A stretch of 64,000 bases of DNA from Gimesia algae (GTDB lineage: Bacteria; Planctomycetota; Planctomycetia; Planctomycetales; Planctomycetaceae). The translations under genes were made by a program, and so were the position numbers. How positions within the stretch are numbered: position 1 is the first letter of the stretch; each line of letters begins with the position of its first letter. The DNA lies in the NCBI RefSeq assembly GCF_007746795.1, contig NZ_CP036343.1, positions 3,652,369 through 3,716,368 of the forward strand, in the 5' to 3' direction. The notes below the pieces were generated by a model that was not told the DNA's origin, ran no database searches, and was given only the letters and a program-made list of their open reading frames with translations. Below, piece by piece: positions 41,460 to 55,200 of this stretch.

Positions 41460-42848
41460 TTATTTGCCAAACTGCAGCTCCAGCAACATTTCTTTGACCG
41501 CTGTCATCGGAATTTCATCTCGCTCAATCGCTTTGGAGGAGCAGATAAACAGAGGGGCTTCAGCTTCTTCTTTCCCGGGGAGTGGCAAGCGACCATGACT
41601 GCCTTTGACGAGAGAGGCATCGAGACTGGTCAGATCCATATAGTAACGAAAGCCCAGGATTTTTCTGGCCAGCCGACGTGCGATTCGCAATTTGGGAAAC
41701 TTGATCGTCGGATCAACAAACAGTTCGACCGGGTCGTATCCCGGCTTACGATGAATGTCGACTGTACGGGCATAATCGGGCGCCAATGAGTCATCCAACC
41801 AGAAGTAATAGGTAAACCAGGCCCCTGGTGCTGCAATTACGACCAGTTCTCCCGCGCGTTCATGGTCGATGCCAAACTCAGCCTGCTGACTGCGATCGAG
41901 GACCATTTCAACACCTTCAGTTTTCTCAAGCAGCGATTTGACAGCGGAGATTTTCTCAGGTCGTTGTACGTAAACATGGGCGATCTGGTGGTCAGCAACC
42001 GCAAACGCCTCGGAGGCGCCGCAGTCCATCGTTTCCCAGCCTAGCGCTTCTTTTCTGACTTTCAGCCATCCCTGCTCTCTCAGAATTCGATTGAGATGAA
42101 CTGGCCTGGAAACATCGGTAATGGCATATTCAGAGAGGACAACAATCTCGGCGCCTGCTTTTTGTCCTGCTTCTATCAGACGACCTGCTTCCTGATCGAT
42201 TTCGCGAATATCCTGGTCGATGGCAGGATCACTGGCCCCCAGACGTTGCAGGTTATAGTCGAGATGTGGCAGATATACTAAAGTGAGATTTGGTTTTTTC
42301 TCCTGAAACACTTTGATCGAGGCATCAACAATCCAGCGGGAGCTGGTGATATCCGCTCCCGGCCCCCAGAAACGTAGCAGCGGGAATACGCCCAGATCTG
42401 ACTGCAATTCGTCTTTCAGACCTTCCGGTTGGCTATAGGAATCAAAGACTTTTCGCCCATCCGCTGGATAACTGGGGCGCGGAGTGACTGACCAGTCCAC
42501 CGGCGCATACATGTTGTACCACCAGAACATCTTCGCGGTGGTATATGCCGGGTCGCGACGTTTTGCGGTTTCAAAGATTTTTTCACCCTGGACGAGTCTG
42601 TTTGACTGTTTCCAGAACATGACCTCAGCGAGATCACGGACATACCAGCCATTCGCCACAATCCCATGATCACGTGGCATCAAACCTGTTAACAAGGTTG
42701 ATTGAGCCGAACAGGTGACGGCTGGCAGTATCGTTCCCATGGACCTGGAAAACCCTTCATTTGCCAGTTTCGTCAAATGAGGAGTACGGTCCCCCAGCAT
42801 TTCCTGGGTCAAACCGACCACGTTGATTACGATCAGTGGTTTAGTCAT
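41460..42848 (-). CDS. Type I phosphodiesterase / nucleotide pyrophosphatase family protein
   Basis: 462 residues, alkaline-phosphatase superfamily. Metal-site aspartate lies in the N-terminal segment before TPHLTKLANEGF; the nucleophile is probably Thr45 in LPAVTCSAQSTLLTG, where NPP enzymes have T-x-x-x-x. PRDHGIVANGWYV is a second typical segment; IVVLSEYAITDVSRPVHLNR gives the downstream metal residues; VADHQIAHVYV and HRKPGYDPVELF follow. There is no signal peptide, so it is probably cytosolic. Family members cleave phosphodiester or pyrophosphate bonds in nucleotides or lipids. It is separate from the LPS genes by 222 bp and its substrate is unknown. Confidence 0.85.
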   Translation of the reverse strand: MTKPLIVINVVGLTQEMLGDRTPHLTKLANEGFSRSMGTILPAVTCSAQSTLLTGLMPRDHGIVANGWYVRDLAEVMFWKQSNRLVQGEKIFETAKRRDPAYTTAKMFWWYNMYAPVDWSVTPRPSYPADGRKVFDSYSQPEGLKDELQSDLGVFPLLRFWGPGADITSSRWIVDASIKVFQEKKPNLTLVYLPHLDYNLQRLGASDPAIDQDIREIDQEAGRLIEAGQKAGAEIVVLSEYAITDVSRPVHLNRILREQGWLKVRKEALGWETMDCGASEAFAVADHQIAHVYVQRPEKISAVKSLLEKTEGVEMVLDRSQQAEFGIDHERAGELVVIAAPGAWFTYYFWLDDSLAPDYARTVDIHRKPGYDPVELFVDPTIKFPKLRIARRLARKILGFRYYMDLTSLDASLVKGSHGRLPLPGKEEAEAPLFICSSKAIERDEIPMTAVKEMLLELQFGK

Positions 42849-43262
42849 GGATCTCTTTAATTACAGAAGACATTTAATTCAAAACACTTACGACCGCCTG
42901 AGATTCGTAGTTTATGGAGACACGACGCAAAAGGAAAGTAGAAAACGCGCTGAGGTTATCGCTTCCGTTTTTTGAATTATGATTTTGTCTTACTTGAGTG
43001 AGTGACCCGACTAATCACGAAAATTGTTTTTAGAGATATAAACGTTTATCTGAGGAGATTTTCATTGACTACTAACTTTGGCTAATTTAGGTTATTTAAT
43101 AATACTGAAATAACCGGATTAATCCCTTCTATTAAAATAATCCTCATATCCCAATTTTATTTTTAACTATCTAAAAAACTGGATTACATTTTTGGCTAAT
43201 CAATAATATCTAGAATCAAATTCTCTTGATTCTTTCTTCAATTTGCTAGAGAGACTGAAACT
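42849..43262. other. AT-rich region upstream of the giant gene (414 bp)
   Basis: This stretch has distinctly lower GC than its surroundings from about 43000 on. It includes a 12-bp palindrome ATAAACGTTTAT (43038-43049) and a GAGGAG (43052-43057) that would drive a six-codon frame beginning TTG-43065 and ending TAA. No larger gene is present. Promoters for the phosphodiesterase gene (left) and the giant gene (right) are expected here. Confidence 0.5.
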
Positions 43263-46200
43263 ATGGTTGTGGGCCCTCCATCCTTCGTGTCATCATTTCG
43301 CAGATCGATATCTTTGTTTAACTGCCTGCGCAGAGGTCAAAGAAAACGCCAAAGCCGAAATAAGATTAAAAACTATGTCAGCTCCTATTCCACTGCCGAG
43401 CAGTTGGAAGACCGTACGCTGTTAGCGGGCGCTTCTCTGGTCAATATCGAGCCGAATATCGACCTCTCTCTCACAGACGGAGAGGTCTATCACGAAGCGC
43501 CGCAGGAACTGACCTTTGTATTTTCACCCGGTCAAGAGATCGACCCCACTTCACTGGGAGGCATTCAAATTGTCCGCAGTGGTAGTGATGTACCTATTGA
43601 GCCCGGCTATGTGGGCATTGGTGACAACCCCAACGAAGTGATTGTCCGCTTTGCCTCAGCATTGCCCGATGATCATTACCAGATCACAATTTTCGGAACT
43701 GGCAATGATCCGTTAGTCAATCTGAATGGTGATGCCTTCCAGGACTTTACCGATGATGGAACCCGGAACGGTGCCGATCAGATCATCAACTTCGAACTCG
43801 ATCTGGGAGCGAAAGTTGTCGCCGTCGTCGCTCAGCCGGTTTTACGCGAACAGGTTCTGTCTGTAGGTGACGTGAGTGCTCTGCAGGATGGAGACACTTT
43901 CACCATCACTGTGGGTGGCGCTTCTGTGACTTTTGAGATGGACCTGAACGGTGGCGGTTTGAATGATGCGAACAATCTCCAGGTAGCGTATGCAGCTACA
44001 GATTCGGAATCTCAAGTCGCTTCAAGCATCCTGGAAGCCTTTAATAATTCCCTTCTGGCAACTGGTGGCTATGCGACGATTTCACAAAGTGGGACAGACC
44101 TGACGATCTCAGGTGATTCATTCACACCTGCGATCTCATTTTCTCTGACCAATCCTGCCGATCCCGGATTCTCTAGAGCAGATGGCAATCTGGTGGCCCG
44201 CGATGACCAGATCCTGGTCTATTTCAATGATGACGACCTGAATCCGGACCTGGCAAATGATCCCCGCTTTTACCAGATTATTGATACCTATAATAATAAC
44301 AATTCTCCACTGGTGACGACCAGTTATACTGCCACTTATGATGCGCTATCGGACGTGACTGTACTGAAACTGTCCACGTCACTGGTTGCCGGGCATAATT
44401 ATCGACTGCGTGTCGGTGTTTCTGATACGCCCTTAGACGATACAGACATAGACACCTACACTACTCTGGACATCGACAATGAAACGATTTCAATCCTCTC
44501 GGGCTCCGGCTCTACCGCACCTTCTGACGGATTATCGATTTCAAACCTGGAACTGAATGCTGATATCACAAGTCTCGTCGTCGATGGCGCTGGAAACTAT
44601 TACTTTATCTACAATGATGGCGACCCAGATCAGATTCTTCGCGTTGACCATGCATCCAATGAAATCAGCATCATTGGCAGTGGCCTGGGTCTCATAGAGA
44701 TTCGAGATCTGGCGCTGGATACAGCCGGCAATCTGTTTGTGGCTGCTGACAGCTTTGTTTGGAAAATCGACGCTGTCACACAGCAGGCCACTCTGATCGC
44801 CGGCGGCGGTACGACAGAAACAATAGACACAATACCCGATTTTGGGGACGTCCCCACAGATCTTGTACTTGATTCACCATCACAATTGACGGTTGATATC
44901 AACGGAAATATTTATGTCCATGATACCGGAGTCAATACCGATGCCAGTTATCTGTTTCGGATAGATCACGCTTCCGGACTGATTCTGGGTGCAATTCCAA
45001 CATTCGTTGACATTGAACTTGCAGATAATATCCACCTTGGAATCACAGATTTAGAGACTGATGCCTTAGGGAATCTGTATTTTGCCACTACGTCAACATT
45101 ACCGCTTTCATTATACAGCTCCTACTCTGATATCTACCCCGGCATCGTTCAGTTAGTTTACAAATCCGATGGAACTCAAGATTTTGAGCTAATCACTGGC
45201 AATGGTTCCAGTAATGGCAATGGTACTCTGACTTCTATTCAAACCGGCGATCCCATCGCGGGAGATAATACGAAACCTGTAGATGAGTTGATTGATGCGT
45301 CAAACATAACTGACTTTACCTTCGATGCCGATGGCTATCTGATTTATTCTGACTCAGGAGGTTTCATCGTCCGATTTGACCCCACTGCCGCTCGTGAAGA
45401 CCGTATCGTAGAAGTCATCGCCGGTAGTGGAACTACTCCAGTTGATGCTTCTGGAGTTGTAGCAACTGATGCCCAACTCGGAAACCTGAATACAGTAGCA
45501 ATGGGAACGGGTAATACCCCCTACTTCTTCGACACAACCAATGACAAGTTGTTGAGTGTAGAAAACATTCCGGATCAGAATTCATCCTTTGATACAGCGA
45601 CAACCCTTAATCCAACCGCGAATGACCCCATCGTGGATGTTCCCTTTGACTGGAATCCCGGATCAGAAGAGTTTGTGATCACTTCTGAAATTCAACCACA
45701 GGGAATCGGCCTGCCTCCCCTGGCAGGTGGCAGAGATGAACCCGGCCACAGAGATTTACCTGCGACTCTGGATTCCCATATTGATGTCAGTGGTACCAAC
45801 CCCGTTATTTCGGGAGCCATCGATGTCGCTTATTACAATTTCCGCGATGACTATGGCTTCGATGCACAAGGAAATCCGTTATATAATGCGATCACAGAGG
45901 AACAGAAACAACGCGCTCGCGAAATATTTGAAATCTATGCCTATTACACCGGGATTGAGTTTGTCGAATCGGCTGACCGGGGACTGACTGTTGCCACCGG
46001 AGACTTGCGTGCCCTTAAACCTGGCATTCCCGTTGGTCCGGAAGGTGTTAGCGGTCTGGCTCCTCCAGGGGGATACAAAAACGGTACACTCGTTATAGAC
46101 GCTACTGACTATCAACTCCCCGAAGATAACGTCTATGGTGGGACCTGGATGGATACCGCCTTCCACGAGATCGGGCACGCACTCGGTCTCGGGCATGCTT

Positions 46201-49200
46201 ATGATCTCCTTCCGTCTCTGATGGGTGGGGATCCTGATAATCCAGGAAATTATCTTCCTCAAGATCCGGGACAACTTGTCTATCCGGGTGATTATGATAT
46301 CGACCATTTGCTCAGACTATTCCGCAACGATGGCAATGATATCGATTTATACGAATTCAATCTGGACGAATCGGGTACGTTTCGTGCCGAGATCTTCGCC
46401 GAACGTCTTCAAAATTCCAGCATCCTGAACAGTGTGCTGACACTGTTTGACGAAGATCATAACGTCATCGCCCGTAACGACGACTACTTCAGTAATGACT
46501 CTTTACTGGAACTGAATTTAGCTGCGGGGATCTACTTCATTGGGGTAACCAGCACCGGCAACGATAATTACAATCCGGAAATCGAGAACTCCGGCGATAA
46601 CGGTTACACAGATGGTGTCTATGAGTTGAGACTCAACTTCGCTCCCGATCCCGTTGATGAAGCCCTTCCCACTTCAAATTCGTTTTCAACCGATGAGGAT
46701 CTCACAGCCGGAGGTAACTTACTGTCAACTGATAATGGCGGAGGAATTGACAGCGACCCGGATTCCAGCGATATCCTGACTGTAACCGAAGTCAATGGAG
46801 CCGCTACGATCGGTTCTCCTGTCGCATTACCTTCAGGAGCTCAGCTGACCGTAAACGCTGATGGAACATTTACCTATGATCCCAATGGTGCTTTCGACTG
46901 GCTGGCCGTTTCTGAAACTGCTACCGATTCGTTCACATACACCATCGATGATGACAACGGCGGGACAGATACAGCCACTGTGACCATCACAATTAATGGC
47001 GTCAATAACGATCCCGTGGCTCAGGACGATGCATTTGACGTAAATAACACAGGCACCTTTACTGGTAACATCTTCCCGAATAATGGAAATGGAGCTGACA
47101 GCGATACTGACACCACTGACACACTGATTGTTTCAGAAGTCAACGGCGTGTCTGGAAGTGTGGGTAGCCAGATCACATTGGCCTCTGGTGCCTTATTGCA
47201 AGTCAACTCTGATGGAACATTTATCTATGATCCTAATGGCCAGTTCGATAGTCTATCAGGTACTGATACTGAAACATTTACTTATCAGATCAGTGATGGA
47301 AACGGTGGCTTTGACACAGCGACCGTCACATTGAATCTCTCCGATAATCCGATACCGATTGCAAACCCGGATGCTGTCGCCACTACGGAAGATGTACCGC
47401 TTAACAATATTGATGTGTTATCTAACGACATCGATGATAGCGGTAATAACGCAACTCTGACTCTTGCCGGGTTACCTGCTTCGACATCGTCACTCGGTGC
47501 CACATTGTCTGTGTCAGGCAATACGATCAACTATGATCCTGCAGGCATCCTGAATTATCTGTCTGCCGGTGAAACCATCACAGACACATTCACCTATACC
47601 CTGGAGGATCAAGACGGACGACAATCGCTGGGAACCGTCACTGTCACTGTGACCGGTATCAATCATATCCCGGACGCTAACAGTGATGAAATTTCAGTCG
47701 ATGAAAATGCAGCTGGCAGCGGTGACCTCTTCGCGGATAACCTCAACGGTGCCGACAGTGATGCCGACCCGAATGATGTCCTCGTTGTGACACACCTGAA
47801 TGGGATTGCTACCAGTAACGGCAATACAATTATTGGGACACCGATCACATTGAACTCCGGCGCCATCCTGACAGTCAACGCTGATGGTACCTATAACTAT
47901 GATCCCAACGGTGCCTTCGAAAGTCTGGCCGAATCTGATACTGGCCTCGACAGCTTCTTTTATACGATCAACGATGGAAATGGCGGCACTGCTACAGCCA
48001 GCGTCTCCATCACTATAGATGGTGTCAATGATGCTCCTGCCGTTTCATCTGAGGTGACTGTCTCGATGACGGAAGACGATGCCGTGTTCACCCTGGATCT
48101 CCTGGCCAATGCCAGCGATCCGGATACGACAGACACATTAAGTGTCAGTAATCTGACTCTGGTCAGTGTTGACAATAGTGGAGTCACAATCAATGGTAAC
48201 TCACTGGAGATTGACCCAGCTTCCTACAGTTCACTGGCAGAAGGCGAATCTGTTGACATCGTTTATTCCTATGATGTCATTGACGGGAATGGGGGCTCCG
48301 TTTCACAAACCGCTACGATTACAATCACCGGCGTGAATGATCCCCCGACTGCAAATAATGATGCATTCGGAATCGTGAAAAATCTGGTCTTAAACGCTAG
48401 CGTACTGACGGATAACGGAAGTGGTGCTGACAGTGACCCGGACACCAGTGATACTTTCAGCGTCTCACAAGTCAACGGTCAAGCCGGGGATATGGGAACC
48501 GAAATCACATTAGACTCCGGTGCAAAGTTGACACTGCATGCTGATGGTGACTTTACTTATGACCCAAGTACGAGAACAGATTATGCAACAATAACCGGCG
48601 TCACGACTGCCACTGACAGCTTTACCTATACGATTGAAGATGGTTTTGGTGACACAGCCACAGCCAATGTGACCCTGGTGGTTTCAGAAAATTTGTTGCC
48701 GGTCGCTGGTCATGATGATGTTGCAACGGACGAAGATACCCCCCTCCCCAACATTGACGTCTTAGGAAACGATTCTGACCCTGATGGTGATGATGCGAAC
48801 CTGAAGGTGATCGGCTTCACCAGCCCGACATCTGCCGGCGGTGCCACATTGACACTGAATGCGGATGGAACAATCAATTACGATCCCACCGGGAATTTCG
48901 ATACTTTCTATAATGGTCAAACCGCAACAGACACGTTTACTTATCTCCTGGAAGATGAAAATGGAGAAACCTCTACTGGTACTGTGACCGTCACCATTAC
49001 AGGTGTAAATGATCCTCCCGTTGCGACAGCTGATACACTGCAAACAGATGAAGATACCCCACCCAACGGAGACCTGTTCGCAGATAATGGAAATGGCATC
49101 GACAGCGATATTGACAACACAGACACGTTCGATGTTATTGAAGTCAATGGAGCCGCTACGATCGGTTTTCTTGTCGCATTACCTTCAGGGGCTCATCTGA

Positions 49201-52200
49201 CCGTAAACGTTGATGGAACCTTTGACTATGATCCCAATAATGCCTTCGACTGGCTGGCGGCTTCTGAAACCGCGACAGACAGTTTCACATACACTATTGA
49301 GGATGACAACGGCGGGACAGACACAGCCACTGTGACCATTACAATTATTGGCGTCAACAACGATCCCGTGGCCCAGGACGATGCATTTGACGTAAATAAC
49401 ACCGGCACATTTACTGGTAACATCTTCCCGAATAATGGAAACGGAGCTGACAGCGATACTGACACCTCTGACACACTGATTGTTTCAGGAGTCAACGGAG
49501 TGTCTCTAGATGTGGGATCTCCAATCACGCTGAGCTACGGTACGTTGACTTTGAATGAGGATGGGGGATTTACGTATGATCCAAATGATTCCCTCACAGG
49601 GACTGCGAATGAAACGTTTAGTTATACGATCAGTGATGGAAACGGTGGCTTTGACACAGCGACCGTCACATTGAATCTCTCCGATAATCTGATACCGATT
49701 GCAAACCCGGATGCTGTCGCCACTACGGAAGATGTACCGCTTAACAATATTGATGTGTTATCTAACGACATCGATGATAGCGGTAATAACGCAACTCTGA
49801 CTCTTGCCGGGTTACCTGCTTCGACATCGTCACTCGGCGCCGCATTATCTGTGTCTGGCAATACGATCATCTACGATCAGGGGAACCTGTTCAACTATCT
49901 GTCTGCCGGTGAAACCATCACAGACACATTTACCTATGTTCTGCAAGAGGATGGATTCGGACGACAATCACTGGGAACTGTCACGGTCACGATTACAGGA
50001 GTCAACGACAGTCCGACAGCAAACGCGGATGCATTCACCACCGATCAGAACAGCTCAATCAGTGGTGACCTCCTGGCAGATAATGGCAGCGGCGCAGACA
50101 GCGATCCTGACTCAAACGACACGCTGTTGATTACCCATATCAATGGAATCTCCACAAGTGGCGGCAATTCAATTATCGGAACCCCCATTTCTCTCAATTC
50201 CGGCGCCCTGCTCACTGTGAATGCAGATGGAACCTTCAGCTATGACCCCAACGGGGCTTTTGATCATGTAGCTGATTCTGTAACCGACACCGACAGCTTC
50301 ACTTATATTATCAACGACGGACATGGCGGCACCTCTTCCGCCACCGTCTCGATCATGATCGATGGTCTCAATAATGCCCCCTCTGTTTCAGCGCCAGTCA
50401 CTTCTATCGCTACTGAAGACACCCCCGCTTACAGTCTGAACCTCCTGACCAATGCCAGTGATCCGGATACGACAGACACATTAAGTGTCAGTAATCTGAC
50501 TCTGGTCAATGTTGACAATAGTGGAGTCTCAATCAATGGTAACTCACTGGAGATTGACCCAGCTTCCTACAGTTCACTGACGCAAGGCGAATCTGCTGTC
50601 ATTGTTTATACCTATGATGTCATCGACGGCAATGGGGGTACAATCTCACAGACCGCTACGATTACCATCAATGGTCTCAACGATGCTCCCGTCGCAGTGG
50701 ATGATACGATCAACACAGATGAAGATACCCCCGTGATTGACGGAAACGTCTTCAGCGCCAATCCGACAACTGCTGACAGTGACTTAAATTCTTCTGATTC
50801 CTTCACAGTTACGAAAGTCAATGGTTCGCCTTTAAAAGTAGGTAATCAGATCACACTGGTATCGGGTGCACTCCTGACTGTGAACGCCGATGGAACCTTT
50901 ACTTACGACCCCAATGGCGCATTTGAAAATCTCGCTGCAAATGAAACTGATACAGACAGTTTCACTTACACGATCACAGATCAAAACGGGGCAACCGATA
51001 CAGCAACAGTTACGATTGAAATCGATGGCGTAAACGATGCTCCCGTGGCCACGGATGAAGCAGCTACTCTTCTGCCAGCCACCAACGATTCTATTGAAAT
51101 CCTGCTGGATGAATCGGGAACACATTTCGATGGTGATTCCGATGGGACACCAGGCGGTGCCTACGATTTCTGGTTTGTCGCCAGCGACGCTACTAATACA
51201 ATTTATGTCGACAAGACAAATGGGACTGGCGGTAATGGAACCCTGGGCAATGCGTATTCCACCATCGCAGATGCTTTAATTAATGCAACACCATCAACAG
51301 ACGTCATCCGCATCCTGGGCAATGGTGGTACCGACGGTGATCTCAGAACAACTGCTGACAGCGACAATTACCTGATTGGTTATGATGATAACTTTAACCC
51401 GCTGGAAGACGGGGAATCGATTATCGTCCCCCAGGGAGTCACGGTAGTCATCGATCAGGGTGCCGTCATCAAACTGCAGAACACCGTGATTGACGTCGGC
51501 AGTTCCTCGATACTTGAAGATCGCAGCAATGCCGCCCTGCAGATTTTAGGAACACCCGATGCACAGGTCGTCCTGACAGCGTATGGAAATGATACGGTCG
51601 GTGGAGACGATGATGGTCCCTCAGACGGCGCCAACCCCGGCGACTGGGGCGGAATCATTTTCCGGGCTGACTCAGACTATGAAGACGAGTCCGTCTTCCT
51701 GAACTACATCGCCAATGCCGATATCAGCTATGGTGGTGGCCAGGTATTTGTCAACTCGGTACTGCAGACCATTGCCCCGATTCATATCGATGAAGCACGT
51801 CCCACACTGGCATACAATACGATTACTCATAGTGCCAATGCCGCTATCTCAGCAGACCCTAACAGCTTTGACACCACTGTGATGAAGGGAGGCGATTTCA
51901 ATCATGACCAGACACTGAAGCGAATTGGCCCCGATATCTATGGTAACACGATCGTCGAAAATTCGCTGAATGGGTTGTTCATCCGCGCCGAAACACAGTT
52001 CGGCCAGGACATCGATAAAGTCAACGTCACCGCAAGATTTGATGATACCGACATTGTCCACATTATTACAGAAAACCTGTTCATCGAAGCCGGAACGGGT
52101 GGTCCTGTCGCTACCGGAGCGGGACTGCAGGCACGCTACAGTGGCAGCGTTATTTTTGACGCTGGCATGGTCGTTAAGCTCGGCGGCTCCCGAATTCAGA

Positions 52201-55200
52201 CGGGACGCGGGAATGCAGGCATTATTGCAGAAGGAACAGAAGAAGCGCCTGTGATCTTCACATCACTTTTTGATGATCGTTACGGTGCTGGTGGAACTTT
52301 CGATACAACAAACAATGACAGCCGGGGCGTCAATGAAAGAGTTGCCCAGACGGGAGACTGGGGTGGAATTATCCTCAACCAGACTTCACATGGATCAATT
52401 GATCACGCCATTATTGCCTTTGGAGGTGGTTTCGCCCCCCTTGAAGGATTCTCGGACTCATTCAACGCCATCGAAGTCCATCAGGCAGACTTGCGTGTCA
52501 CTAATACCTTATTCGAACGCAATGCGGGAATCGCGTCTTCTACAGACCGCAACAGTCTCGGCAGAAATGAAGCGACCACGATTTTTGTACGTGGTGCCCA
52601 ACCCATCATTGTGAATAACCGTTTTGTCAACAACGGCGGCAGTGTTGTCGATATCAATGCCAACTCACTCAAGTCAGATATCCTGGATGACTATGGGCGT
52701 TCAACGGGCATCAATGATGCCTTTGACTATCTGGCTGGCAATGCGGGCCCCATGGTTCGCCTCAATCAGTTCCTGATCGATGACCCGGAAGTTGATGGCA
52801 CACTGGGAATGGTTGTTCGTGGTGAGATGCTGACAGTCGAATCTGTCTGGGATGATACCGACATCGACCATATTCTGTATGACACCATTACAGTTGACAA
52901 TTTCCACACTTATGGTGGTTTACGTTTACAGAGTTCAACAGAAGCCAGCCTGGTTGTCAAACTGGGTTCCGGTGCCGGTTTTACTGCGACGGGGCATGGT
53001 GCAAATATTGACGACCGTATTGGTGGTATCGTGCAGATCCTGGGTACCCCGCAAAACCCGGTCGTTTTAACATCCATTTATGACGACACCATTGGTTCCG
53101 GAATCGATCTGGATGGAAATAGTGTCACCGAGACATATGTTGATAATACAGCAACCACGAAACAGGCTCCTGCGGTCATGGACTGGACTGGTCTGCAGTT
53201 CCTGGAAATGAGCCACGATCGTAATGTCGCCATCTACAATGAAAATGAACTGGCGGTTCTTGCTGGTAACGGGGACATTAATGGGATCATCCGCAAGGCA
53301 CAGTTTCTCGGAGAACTGGCGCCGGATGAAAAGAGTGGAGATGAGAACCGCCGACTTGGGTTCGAAGTTCATGGCTCTATCGCCAGTAACAACTCAAATG
53401 ATCAAGATATCTACAGTTTTAATGCCGAGGCAGGTACGCAAATCTGGATCGACATCGACCGTACTAACCTCGCCCTGGACACCGTGATTGAACTGCTGGA
53501 CCCACTCGGACGCGTCATCGCAGTGGCCTATAACAACGTTGATGGCATTGCAGGAACAGCTCCTTTTGCGACGACGCCAAACCCCTTGATTGAGAATCCT
53601 AATTTCGGTGGCGACTTCTATTCCAGTAATCCCAACGATGCCGGCATGCGGATTGTACTCCCCGGCATGAATGGCATCCTGACGACCTATTTCGTCCGTG
53701 TCAGCAGTAACGGAGGGCAATCTCATGGCGAGTACCAACTGCAGGTACGGCTGCGACAGGTAGATGAAGAGCCCGGTTCTACCGTTCGCTATTCTGATAT
53801 CCGCTACGCAACAAACGCTATTTATCTGGCAGGGCTGCCCGCCCACTCCCCTCTGGTGAATGAAACCGTTGAAACCGGAGCAGGAATACAAAATCTGGGA
53901 AATCTGCTGGCCAACGACCGGAATACGATTGGCGTGAGTGGCGAACTTACCTCTGAAAGTGAAGTCGATTTATATGAGTTCGAGATCACGTTTGAAGACC
54001 TTCAGGGGGCCGAAGACGTCAATGACGGTGGAAAAACCTGGGCAACAGTATTCGATATCGACTATGCAGACGGACTTGGCCGAGCCGACACAACGCTCTC
54101 TGTCTTTGATTCCACGGGGAGACTCATTTTTGTCAGCCGTGAATCGAATGTTGTCGATGATCAGCCTAGCACAGACCCAGGTCAGGGAGCGGATGCGGAT
54201 GATCTGACCCGCGGTTCATTCGGCACCCTCGACCCGTTCATTGGCAGTGTTCAACTTCCGGAAGCGGACAGGTATTATGTCGCTGTCACATCCAACACTC
54301 GACTCGCGACCTCATTGCAATCAACCTACAACGGCTCGAACACAAATGCTCTGGTTCGCCTGGAACCGATTAATTCCCTCAAGCGAATCGTCGAAGACCA
54401 TATCGGCGCGCAAGGATATACGTCTAATAGTGTGAATATTGAACCGGACACCCAGCTGTTTGATATTACCGATGGTGGAATTGACACTCACGTCACCGGA
54501 TTTGAGTTATCGGATGTTGTCCTCTTCACTACAAATGGTTTGAATTTGTCGACAATGGATCCTCAGTATGGAAACATTGAAACAACCATAGGAAACGTTA
54601 CAGGCGTTGATTCAACACATCAGATTTCTGATATTGTTATGCGATCTGATGGTAGACTATTCGGTATTATAAATAATCAGTTAATTGAAATTGATTCTTC
54701 AGGAAATTTACCTGACAATCCTGTTGGCACTGTAAATATAATCACTATTTCAGGGAATCAACTTCTTGCAGCTCAATACACTCAAGGAATTGCAAATCTC
54801 AGCAGGCAACTAAAACTCCTTACTAATGATCCTATAGACTCCGATACACGCAGTATCGAGGCAATGACATTTGCACGTATAGGAAGTACAAGTACAACTC
54901 CTACTTACGAGTTATATTACGCTGTAACAGAATCAGGGCGTGATAACTCCGGAAATAGTGTTGAATTTCAAAAATTATATGAAGCAACCCCTGCTACAGG
55001 AGCTGTTATTGGAAATAGTAATAGTAGTGGCACACTCGTGAATGGCTTCCGCGGTTATCTGCTTCAGGGAAACAATATTACTGCAGCAAATGTTTCTACA
55101 GGAGAAATCACTGATACTAATTCCACACCGCGCAGGGGTACATTATATTTTGAATCTGTCGTGCCTGGTGAGAGCGGTGAAAATATTCAGGTCCGATTTC

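Noticed and set aside
46650-51045. Long tandem repeats that might suggest an array of non-coding units
   Set aside because: All copies stay in one open frame with conserved protein motifs.
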